Shown here in pieces: positions 42,588 through 52,230 of a DNA stretch of 64,000 bases. This DNA is from Phanerodontia chrysosporium (Eukaryota > Basidiomycota > Agaricomycetes > Polyporales > Phanerochaetaceae): contig MJGA01000010.1 of assembly GCA_001910725.1 (NCBI GenBank), positions 558,001-622,000 of the forward strand, read 5' to 3'. The notes beneath the pieces are model-generated. The model saw only the letters and a program-made list of their open reading frames with translations, was not told where the DNA came from and searched no databases. Each line of letters begins with the position of its first letter. Position 1 is the first letter of the stretch. A program made the translations under genes and the position numbers.

Positions 42588-45500
42588 GGGGCCGGAGTGA
42601 CGCCGCATCGTCGGTCCCCGTTTCGTCAAGCCCGGATTCAACTCCGGCACCGTCGTTAGAACCACAGGACCTTTCAGATACCATCCGCTCGTGTACAATA
42701 TCAGTGTTAGATCCTTTTTCCAATCACTATCGTGTACCTGTAAAGCTCACCGGACTCAATAAAACTATTCGCACGCCTGCAATGATTGACTCCGGTGCGA
42801 CTTCGCTATTCATCCACGAGGATTTCTGTAAACAACACAAGATCCTCACGGTACCACTCAAGAAGGAGATCACACTGTACAACATCGACGGAACAAAGAA
42901 TGAAGCAGGGTCTATCACGCATCGCGCCAGACTCCAGCTTACCGTTGGTTCTTACACGTTTAAGGAGGAGTTTCTTGTCACGAACATCGGTCCGGAGGAC
43001 GTCATCCTCGGACTTCCGTGGCTCAAGAAATGGAATCCGAACATTGACTGGGAAACGGGAGATGTCCAGTTTCAGCTCCGCGGCGGAGCTGAGGACACCC
43101 CGGTTTTCGGTATCCATCAGATTGACGCCAACCGCTCCGAACGCCGCGAATGGCTTCGAGCAGGCATTGTTGAGGACGCCAAGGACGAAGTCTGGATCCT
43201 CGCCGGCTACACTTACTCGCAAGCGATCGCTGTCGAAGCCAATCGCGAGAAGTACGCCAAGACGTTTGAAGAGCTGGTTCCCAAGGAGTACCACCGACAC
43301 AAGAAAGTGTTCTCTGAAGAGGAATCGCACCGCCTTCCGAAGCATCAGCCCTGGGATCACGCGATAGATCTCGTCCCGGACGCCCCGGCCTCGATCAAAT
43401 CGAAGGTTTATCCCATGTCCCCGATCGAGAATGAAGAACTACAGCGGTTCATCGACGACGCACTTGCCAAAGGCTATATCGTCCCCAGCAAGTCTCCGAT
43501 CGCTTCCCCTGTCTTCTTCATCAAGAAAAAGGATGGCAAGCTCCGGTTCATCCAGGATTACCGCAAGCTCAACGACATCACCGTGAAGAATCGTTACCCC
43601 CTTCCGCTCGCCTCCGACATCATCGGGAAGCTCCAGGGCGCTAAGATCTTTACCAAGTTCGATGTCCGTTGGGGCTACAACAACGTCCGGATTAAGGAAG
43701 GTGACGAGTGGAAAGCCGCCTTCGTCACCAACCGCGGCCTCTTCGAGCCCAGAGTCATGTACTTCGGTCTGTGCAACAGCCCCGCCACGTTCCAGGCCCT
43801 CATGAACCACATCTTCGCCGACCTCATCGCCGAGAGCAAGGTCGCAGTTTACCTCGACGACATTCTCATCTGGTCGAACGACCTCGCTTCGCATCGGAAG
43901 ATTGTTCACGAGGTCCTGGCACGTCTCGCCAAGTACGATCTATACCTTCGGCCCGAGAAGTGCGAGTTCGAGCGCTCAGAGATCGAGTACCTTGGACTCC
44001 TGATCAGCGAAGGACAAGTCGGCATGGATCCCGGCAAGGTTAAGGCTGTAGCCGAGTGGCCGACCCCGAAGAACCTCAAAGATGTACGAGGCTTTGTCGG
44101 GTTTGCCAACTTCTACCGCCGTTTCATCAAAGACTTCTCAAAGATCTGCCGTCCGTTGCACGATCTGACGAAGAAGGACACTCCGTTTAATTGGGGTCCC
44201 GCACAGGCAGAAGCCTTCGAGACGCTCAAGCGCGCTTTCACGACTCAGCCCGTGCTCGCCATGTGGAGCATTGATCGGCCAACTCGCGTCGAGACCGATG
44301 CTTCTGGCTACGCCACCGGAGGAGTCATAGCCCAACGCAACCCTGAAGATGGTCTCTGGCATCCAATCGCGTATCGCTCGCAGACCATGAGCCCCGCCGA
44401 GCGGAACTACGAGATCTGGGACCGCGAGATGCTTGCAATCATCGAAGCTCTCAAGGACTGGCGCCAATTCCTCGAAGGTCTCCCGGAGCCTTTCGAGATC
44501 TGGACCGATCATCAGAATCTCCAGTACTGGAAGACTGCGCAGAATCTCACGCGGCGACAAGCCCGGTGGGCTTCCTACCTCGCCGAGTACGACTTCCGCA
44601 TCATCCACCGCCCCGGCAAGACGCATCTCCTCGCCGACCCGCTCTCCCGGCCCTCCTCGCTGCATGTTTCCGACGAGGAAGACAATCGCTCGCAGATAGT
44701 ATTGAAGCCGGAACTGTTTAAGATAGCCGCCACGGTAGCTTTCGCAAACCCCTCCCCCTCGAGAAGCGCATTCGCGACTGCTCCGAAAAAGAAAAGGAAG
44801 TCGCAGACGCTCTGCAGACTCTCCGGACTAAGGGGCCCCGCAAGCTGCGCAACGGCGTTCTCGAATGGGAAGAAGACAACGGCCTTCTGTACTACCATGG
44901 GAAAGTCTACGTGCCGAACAGTGCCGCGCTGCGCAACGACGTCATCAAGTCTTGTCACGACGCGCCGACTGCCGGACACCCTGGGAAGCACACCACCCTC
45001 GAGTTAGTCTCTCGGCACTATTGGTGGCCGCGCATCTCCGCCGACGTTAGCCGCTACGTGCTCGGCTGCGATCAATGCCAACGGTACAAGTCCGCTCCGC
45101 ATCCGAAAGCCACCCTACAGCCCCACGATGTCCCTTCAGGGCCCTGGGAACACGTCGGCGTGGATCTCATCACACAGCTCCCACGCGATGCCAAGACCAA
45201 GAAGGACTCGATCGCGGTCTACGTGGACCACTACTCGGATCAGTGCCACCTTGTGCCGGTCGACTCGACGATCACCGCTGCCGGCATGGGCGACGTTCAC
45301 TACACGGACATCTTCCGCCTTCACGGCCTCCCACGCAAGATCTTCTCCGATCGTGGGCCCCAGTTTGCAGCTCAGTACATGCGAGCGCTGTATAAGCGCC
45401 TCGGCATCGCTACTGGTCTCACCACGGCATATCACCCCGAGGGCAACGGCAAGGTCGAGCGCAAGAACCAGGAAGTCGAGAAATTCCTGCGTCTCTTCGT

Positions 45501-46338
45501 CTCCCAGCGCCAAGACGACTGGGTCGATTGGCTCCCGATGGCCGAGTTCACCCTGAACTCACACGTGTCTAGTGCTACCGAGCGCACCCCCTTCGAGATA
45601 GTTTACGGCTACACACCGGACTTCACGATCCCGGCCGGCAAACACACCAACGTTCCTGCCCTCGACGAGCGCCTAGACCGCATGGCTCACGTCCGCAAAG
45701 AGGCCGAAGCTGCCCTGCGCCTAACCAAAGCCCGCATGAAAGAAGAGTACGAGGCCGCGAAGAAACGCGCCCACTCCTTCAAGGTCGGCGATCAGGTTTG
45801 GCTCAGCACGAAGGACCTCAGCATCGATCAGCCCTCGCCCAAGCTCGGCCCCCGCCAGTTGGGTCCGTTTAAGGTTCTGGAAAAGATCGGCGATCTGGAC
45901 TATCGGCTCGAGCTCCCGAGCTGGCTGAAAATCCACCCAGTTTTCCATGTCAACCGCCTCAGCCCGTGGCACGATCAGGGCGTTGAGAAGCCCCTGCCTC
46001 CCAAACCTGTCAAGGTTGCCGGCGAAGAAGAATACGTCGTCGAGAAAGTCCTCGACAGCCGCATATACCGCCGACAACTGCAGTACAAGGTCCGCTGGAA
46101 AGGCTACGGTCAAGCCGGCGACACGTGGGAAAAGGCAGACAACCTCAAACACGCCAAAGCTCTGGTCAACAAATTCCACCGCGAAAATCCGGAAGCGCCC
46201 CGCAAGCTCGCTGCCACCGCCTTCGAAGCCCTCGCCGCCTCTTTTCGCCCGTTCGTCACCGAAGTCGACGTCTCTCTCCTTTCTGCCGCTGATCGCGCTA
46301 AGGCCGATCTCGAATGGGAAGAGGGGCGCCACCTCTAA
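42582..46338 (+). pseudogene. pol: E3 Pol with a one-base frameshift after RNase H
   Basis: Protease (DSGATSLF), RT (YFGLCN, YLDDILIW) and RNase H are intact up to about 44750. There E3 reads CCTCCCCCTCGAG where E1 has CCTCCCCTCTCGAG, one base shorter, and the frame is lost; the old frame runs on to a stop at 45007. The correct frame resumes and is open from before 44911 to 46338 with H2C2 finger, integrase and chromodomain. As the LTRs look identical, the lesion is very young, or a sequencing error, or the copy moved with help in trans. Confidence 0.88.
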
Positions 46339-46376
46339 CGACCTCGCGAGGACGCTCGGTTTTAGGAGGGGGGTAA

Positions 46377-47070
46377 TGTCACGGATGTGACGGTGCAGCC
46401 CTATTTTTCGCCGATTTTTGGCTATTTTCCTCGATTAATCCAACGGGCGAGCAGCCCTCGCGCCGTCTGGAGTCCTAGCCGCCCACGCTCAGCGCCTGGC
46501 CACTCAGCGCCAGCGCCCTGATGGCGCATCACCCCTAGACGCCAGCGCATCCCGCTGCGCGCTCAGACACTGCCCGGATCACCGGTCTGCCTTGCAACCG
46601 GTTCCCCGGATCGCCGAGGAGGCACTGTCATCCCTGATGACTCCCCTCGCCGAGACACGCCGAGCTGATCAGCCTGATGACACAGCCTCGGCCCGACGCA
46701 GCCTCGAGACACTGCCAGCTGACACAGCCTCGTGACATAGCCCCCGCACAGCCTCGCCGCGCAGCCCGCGTCGCAGCCTCGCTGGCTATGCCAAGCACTG
46801 CCCATCAGCTTAGGTAATCGTACAGCCTGCCCTAGAGTACTGTAGTATATAAGGGTAGCTCCCCTCGCTCCTGTCCGTCATCTCGACCTCTTGGTCAATA
46901 CGGACAGGTAAGCCTCAGTTTGTATAGTAGCATAGCATACTAATGTATCTTGGTCAATACGGACAGCTGAACAAGTGTGTTCGTCGCTGCGTGACTCGCT
47001 CCGCCGCGCCTCGACGTCGACCTCCCCATCTGTCCTCCCTTGTGAAGCGTTGAGCCTTCGCTCCGCGACA
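46377..47070 (+). repeat. 3' LTR of E3
   Basis: 694 bases, no difference found from 39373-40066 in the stretches compared. It is preceded by the polypurine tract AGGAGGGGGG and followed by TSD CTCGC. Confidence 0.92.
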
Positions 47071-47075
47071 CTCGC

Positions 47076-47498
47076 CGGGACACGCCAAGCTGATCAGCCT
47101 GATGACACAGCCTCGGCCCGACGCAGCCTCGAGACACTGCCAGCTGACACAGCCTCGTGACATAGCCCCAACACAGCCTCGCCGCGCAGTTCGCGTCGCA
47201 GCCTCGATGGCTATGCAGAGCACTGCCCACCAGCTTATGTAATCGTATAGCCTGCCCTAAAGGACCTGTAGTATATAAGGGTAGCTCCCCTCGCTCCTGT
47301 CCGTCATCTCGACCTCTTGGTCAATACGGACAGGTAAGCCCGTGGTTTGTATCGTAGTTACAATACTAATATCATCTTGGTCAATACGGACAGCTGCGTA
47401 AGTTTGTTCGTCGCCGCGTGACCCGCTCCGCAGCGCCTCGTCGTCGACCTCCCCATTCGCCCTCCCTCGTGCTGCGTTGAAGCCCTTGCTCCGCGACA
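47076..47498 (+). repeat. 3' LTR of E2, right part
   Basis: Continues the LTR interrupted at 39372 (CGGGACACGCC...). It has its own TATA box, 17-mer repeats and mini-intron, and ends GCGACA at 47498. It differs at many sites from the E2 5' LTR. Confidence 0.85.
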
Positions 47499-47767
47499 GC
47501 TGTGGGGACTTGGTCTTCTGCCACAATCTTCTTGATGTTGAAGTGATGGCGGCAATGTCGCTCGAAGGTGGTGATGATCACGGGCGTGATGGACCCTTCA
47601 GTGAGGACAGGTGGATGTTTGGGCCTAGAGGACTTGACAGCAGTCAGACCCTTGCTCATGGTGGATGTATGCGGTTGAATGACAACAAATGAGTCATCGG
47701 ATGATGTTGAAGATGAACTCAAAGGGGAAGTGTGATGAGAGAATCGTGGAGATGTATGCACGTGCAT
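47499..47767 (-). pseudogene. N-terminal scrap of another retroelement Gag-like protein
   Basis: A minus-strand frame from an ATG at 47767 reads through SRPKHPPVLTEGSI, FERHCRHHF and NIKKIVAEDQV, and is cut at 47498 by the E2 LTR. The pattern (PVLTEG...FE..C..HF) resembles the Gag N-terminus of other basidiomycete elements, not the family-A or family-B Gag in this window. It is the right flank of E2 and does not match its left flank. Confidence 0.5.
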
Positions 47768-48427
47768 CCCGAATGCATTTTGACCAACTTCTTGTTCTAC
47801 TCATTCAATCTCCACAGGCGAGGGTGTTCTGGTGAGGTTCGACAAGGGCGAATCTGTCTCGAGAGCCTTGACAAGCTCAGAGTCTTCTAGGGTGACAAAT
47901 GAGAAAGGGCCCTGGTGACAGGTTATACTGCACGTCTGTCGAGTAGACAGCTTGGGACACGATACCAGTACTGGTTATGACCTTCTGATGCTCTTGAATG
48001 TCCTGCTTAGTTGTTGTCTCCTAGGTACATTCTGCCAGGAACTCCTGAAAGATATTCTTGTTTGTTGTCCAAAAGAAAGTGGAACCCGGCCGTGACGTGC
48101 GATCATGAACACTAGTTTGGACATGAATAAAAATGGGAGCAGGTTATATTCCTTGTTCCAAGATAGTAGACATCAGAAACCAATAGTAATATACATGAAA
48201 CGCATATGTGTACCTTCATTCTGAGATGGTAGACGTGAGAAACAAAGGAGGAGTTGCGCGGCCTTTAGGTCAGGTGCGCATAACACACTGGGCACATCCG
48301 AGACGAGTGTCCAGAAGTGAAAGAGTGCCCACCTGGTGGCACGCTCGTACGAATAAGGAAGGTAAGGAGGAAAGAGAGAATATGTCCATAAAAAAGGAGA
48401 AAAATCTCTGTGTGCGTAACTGCAGGG
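47768..48427. other. Nothing recognised
   Basis: AT-richer than the surroundings, with short frames only. It could be the rest of the decayed element or the lost 3' part of the NLR pseudogene. Confidence 0.4.
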
Positions 48428-49831
48428 TTACACTGTGATCAGTAGTCGCAACCAGGAAAATTCTTGTATTATGGTCTGCAGGGATCGAAGTGGGTTGTGA
48501 GCATTGTCTTGTTTGTGCCCCCACATGTCATACATTCCATCAATAACCAGTACAACTGGTTTCAGGGGAGTAGGACTGTTCCTTAAAACTTGGCGCAGGA
48601 GTACACATTCTGAGTGCTCCAAATTGCCATGTTGAAATATGTTCTTCAAGAGTGCCACAGTGTCAGCCTTGGAATTGAGCGTTGATTGTAGTTGGTATGC
48701 AAGAGAAGGCAGGAGATAGGCAGATGACTCTTGGTCTGCATGGTAATATGCTCCAAGAATTACGGAAGGTTCTTCAGCACTGTCCAAGTGGTTGCAGAAT
48801 CGGTGTGCCACAGCAGTATTCTTCACTACCAGGTTGCCTCTGAGAACGACAACCTGCTTTTTTGTGGCCAATTGATTTTGGAATTCTTCACAGAGGCTTA
48901 GAGGGATACTGGGCATAACTTGAGGGTTGCTTTCCTCTACTGAGCGATAGCCTGATGATAAACGCATGACCTCCTGGATGAATTCAGCTGACTGCTCTGC
49001 AATACAATACCAATGTCAGAACCAGGTGCAGCTAAATTGATACTTTGCATAAATACCAGCTATATGCCATTCAGCCTCACGTTGCTATTCGACATAAGCT
49101 TTTCATCCATGTGACCTTTCAGCATGGTACATACCTTGATATCTCTGAGTTGGCAAATGAGTTGGGGAATGACAACAACCTCTTTCTAAGAAAATTATTC
49201 AGGTTCATCAGAATGTATACTGGGCTTGAATCACTAATGTGGTTATACCTTGATTAAGACTAAGGCCATCCGTAGATGCTTGTTGATGTCTGCGACTGCA
49301 AGGCTTGCTTCCATGAAGTGTCTTGCTGTGGTTACAGCATGGATGAAGACATTTGCTGAATCTTTGTTGCTTGTCTTCAATATTGCACAGTGTTTGGCTT
49401 CGACTACCATGCTGAGTCACTCTTTTGTCAATACATCTTGGACTCTGAGTTAATTTTGTCTCACTTGAGAAGGGGCGCCGTTCGCTGAGATAGATCTCCA
49501 CAGTTCCAAGCCCAGTCCCTCAGTTGAGTCTTACTGAGATATCTTGTAATATAGGAATCTAATGTGGATTGTGCCTTCAACTCCATGTCACTGATTGCTG
49601 AAATGAGATTCTTGATAGTCTTGGCAACAGGAGCACTTCGGCGCGTGAGTTCTGGCCGATTCTAAGCAGTAACAGAGTCAGCAGCAGTGCTTCATTGATG
49701 ATGCAAGCTCGACGTACTCTGAGTAACACGACAATGTCATGTAATGTGTCCACAGTCGCTGGTATATTCGGCAGTATGGACGTCTCGTGCAAGTCTATCA
49801 GAGGACGTGTCAACTGGTAAAGTTTCTTCAT
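48428..49831 (-). pseudogene. Decayed paralogue of the NACHT (NLR-like) gene at the left edge
   Basis: The frame 48967-48428 aligns to the left-edge gene: GYRSVEE, VVVLRGNLVVKNTAVAHRF at the P-loop position, LLPSLAYQLQSTL, VVLVIDGMYDM and FSWLRLLIT. The Walker A is ruined: GNLVVKNT aligns with GDMGVGKS, so the invariant lysine and glycines are gone. The exon junction ATAGCTG|GTATTT...TTGCAG|AGCAGTC (about 48990-49060) matches the paralogue. Earlier exons are visible as broken frames to about 49831. The NACHT is cut after LLIT. Composition is AT-richer than the intact gene. Confidence 0.68.
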
Positions 49832-51190
49832 CGTTGCACGTCGTCAGCGAGGTTGGGAGTGGGAGGCAAGAAGCAAAGGCGGTGCACACGCACCATGCGA
49901 AAACGGCCAGGACACACCCACGTGACTCGCCTCGACCGCCCGCAGTGCGGGTGGGAACTTTGGATAACCGCGTCGCCTGCCGAAATGCTGCGTCGGCCTC
50001 CTTCTGCGCCCTTACGCTGTTCTAAGCCGCAGTGCTGGCTCTATGAATATGTGGTGAATGCGGTGTTCGACTTGGACGCGATTGCCATGGGAGCCTGTCG
50101 GACGTGAAGCACGGACGGCGGGATGAACTAGTGTAGACAGAATTTCCTAGCGTGAGTGTCAGGAGAGCTGAGGCGTCGAGAGCATAGGAAGTACGCTGAC
50201 GAGATGGACACGTACACTCAGGTCGACTCTGCGCGCATCTTGACGCAGCGCGGCGCCGCAGGGCTCCGTGCCTTTGCTAGCGTGGGGCGTGCGTTACGCG
50301 ATGCCTAAGACACGATGTACATCTACGTCCAGGCTCTCGCGGGATACAATGGTCGCACTAGAACAATAAGGTGTCATCGCTGTTGTGCGATCACCGCGGT
50401 CGAAGCTATTGAACGGATGAACATGCAGTAGAACGACATAGGAAATGTATACGCACTGATATCGCTCAGAAACACGGCTGACTATGGCGAGCACAGTCCT
50501 TGTGGTCTACTTCCCCTTACATCGAGCGACCATGGCTTAGGAATGACGAACGGGTCGGCTGGTTGCGTTCGGAACGAGTCAGATGGGAAGCGTGGCTCTC
50601 AGTGATATATAGCCCTATATATACAACGAAGATACGAGGAGCACACTGCACGCGGAAAGTGTGAGCACATTTACGCGTAGGACAACCGGCAGGACTTACA
50701 CTTAGAGCCGTCGCGTTCGCGATGGCAGTACCGCAGGTGTTCGAGTCTCCAGACGCGTCTTTGCGAGGAGTTCGCGCGTTCACGGGCCATGCAGTGCTCA
50801 GGAGGCTTCCATCTCGCCCAAGTCGCAGTCTATGGGAGAAAGGCAGCTAGCGTGTGCGAAGAGGCTCGCAGCTTTGCGGTGGTGGATGAGAGACGGAGGC
50901 GGCACCGGCTTCCGACACTGATGCGCCATCAAGTGACGCGCTTGTTGCAGGTTCGGGTTCGATGCTCCGTGCTCGCAACCTCGCCACCAGGCCCGTTGCT
51001 CAGTCGTTCCCCGTCGCCTTGTCTTGACTTTGTCAGCCACCGTTCCATGCATCCCTCCCCCCAGCACGCCAGTGTCTAGCTCTGGCGCGTCTTGAGCATA
51101 ATGCTAAGCAGCGCACACCTGGACCTGAGATCGCGAACCACTTGCAAATGGGGCTTCGACGAGACTAAGGGTATCGTTCTGCTCTCGCCA
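49832..51190. other. Intergenic, target region of the LINE
   Basis: Short overlapping frames only (up to about 106 codons), none with motifs. The LINE inserted at its right end; the other side of the same site is at 63486. Confidence 0.4.
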
Positions 51191-51202
51191 AGCACATCTC
51201 CA

Positions 51203-52230
51203 CAGCGCTCCTTGATCTCGAACCACCACCTGGTGGGGATTTTCCCACGGTTCATCCGTTGGGGAACGGGCTCGAAATTTTCGCACAGGACGACACCCTG
51301 GGTACTCCCTTGGCGAAGGAGCTCAGACTGGGCATGCTGGTCGCCCAGGGAGTCTCCGCACTCGATTGTACGCCCCCAGGAGCTGCGCTCGAGCTGTGCG
51401 GCGTCGAGTTGGCTTGCCGGCGCTCCCTTGGCAAAGGAGCTTAAACGCTGGGCATGCTGGCACCGGTGAGTTCAGCTCTTCGTCGTCTGCTCTGCTGGCT
51501 AGTGGATGCCGGCTGGTCTAAATGGTTTCGGGTCTCCCCTTGGTAAAGGGAGTTCGCAGCTGGAGTACTGGCGCCCGATGCAAGTCATTCCTGCTTATGG
51601 CAGGTGTGCACTCCCCAACGGGGCACCTCGGTGTCTCTCCCGAAAGGGTCCGAGAGGATAGGGGTCGGTAAGAGGGGGTATGTGGTGATAACAAGCCGAC
51701 CGAAAGGACAGGCCACCCCCCTCCTGTGCCTCAATGAGGTGCAGGACGTTAGTTGGGATAACCCTAACTCCGGGGCAGCAATTTGCTGTGAGATCCACCC
51801 CGGTAGCGGCCCCAGCGAGGCGAGCGAGCCTGGACAGTTGCACGGGGATCCGCGCCTTTGGGCATAGCGAACCGGCTGCCAGGTAACGGGAAGGTGGGCC
51901 GGGAGTTGCGCCCTGGGTACACCCACTGGGCCGTAGCCAGCCAGGGAGAGAATTCTTGGCTGGGCTCGAGAGGTCAAAATCCGTCGCCGGTGGGTCTCTG
52001 CGAAATGCAGAGTTTACCTGCTCGAGTTGTTACCACGTCAGTGTGGTGGTTGGTGCTCGTTGTGCGAGGCAGCAGGGTGCGATCCCCTCCTGTACCCTTT
52101 AGGGAGGCTTTGCCAACTCTACTATTGAGGTGTACCTAGTTGGAAGGTCTATTGACCGTTGGCTACCCAGCCGCACCAATTGGGGAGACTTTCGAGTCGA
52201 CCTGCCTCAGGTAGTGCACCTATAGGGGAG
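51203..52230 (+). other. LINE 5' leader, hairpin-rich, non-coding
   Basis: No apurinic-type endonuclease is encoded in any frame here. The leader is full of short inverted repeats: CCACCTGGTGGGG near 51228, GTGCACTCCCCAACGGGGCAC at 51606, GTGCCTCAATGAGGTGC at 51725, and others. Three tandem copies of a hairpin unit occur at its start (next entry). Confidence 0.55.
51305..51552 (+). repeat. Three tandem hairpin units in the LINE leader
   Basis: CTCCCTTGGCGAAGGAG (51305), CTCCCTTGGCAAAGGAG (51423) and CTCCCCTTGGTAAAGGGAG (51534), spaced 118 and 111 bases apart and each followed by a GGGCATGCTGG-like or GGAGTACTGG block. The stem changes in a compensated way (extra C paired with an extra G in the third unit), suggesting selection on structure. 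Confidence 0.6.

Larger units (their letters stand above)
39373..47070 (+). mobile_element. E3: family-A chromoviral Ty3/gypsy element, recently inserted
   Basis: The two 694-base LTRs (39373-40066 and 46377-47070) look identical over the stretches I compared. The TSD is CTCGC at 39368-39372 and 47071-47075. It landed in the 3' LTR of E2, in the same orientation. ORF0 and Gag (with extension) are intact, but Pol has a one-base deletion in the linker after RNase H. Confidence 0.93.
24369..47498 (+). mobile_element. E2: family-A chromoviral Ty3/gypsy element, host of the nested insertions E1 and E3
   Basis: The 5' LTR is 24369-25064, then ORF0, gag and pol up to 29336. E1 (29337-37028) is inserted with TSD TACGC. 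Pol resumes at 37034 and ends at 39038, and the 3' LTR is 39099-39372 plus 47076-47498, split by E3 (39373-47070). Several functions are damaged: ORF0 is frameshifted, the Gag extension is frameshifted, the protease active site reads DSS, and Pol ends early. The two LTRs differ visibly, and the flanks (CTCAC on the left, GCTGT on the right) do not form a TSD. Confidence 0.85.

Noticed and set aside
51203..51420. HDV-like ribozyme at the 5' end of the LINE
   Set aside because: The first bases do not form the expected P1 helix with a downstream partner by eye; kept only as a test in the hairpin finding.
52070..52115. tRNA-like B-box (GGTGCGATCCC) in the LINE leader
   Set aside because: Two mismatches to the B-box consensus and no A-box or cloverleaf found.
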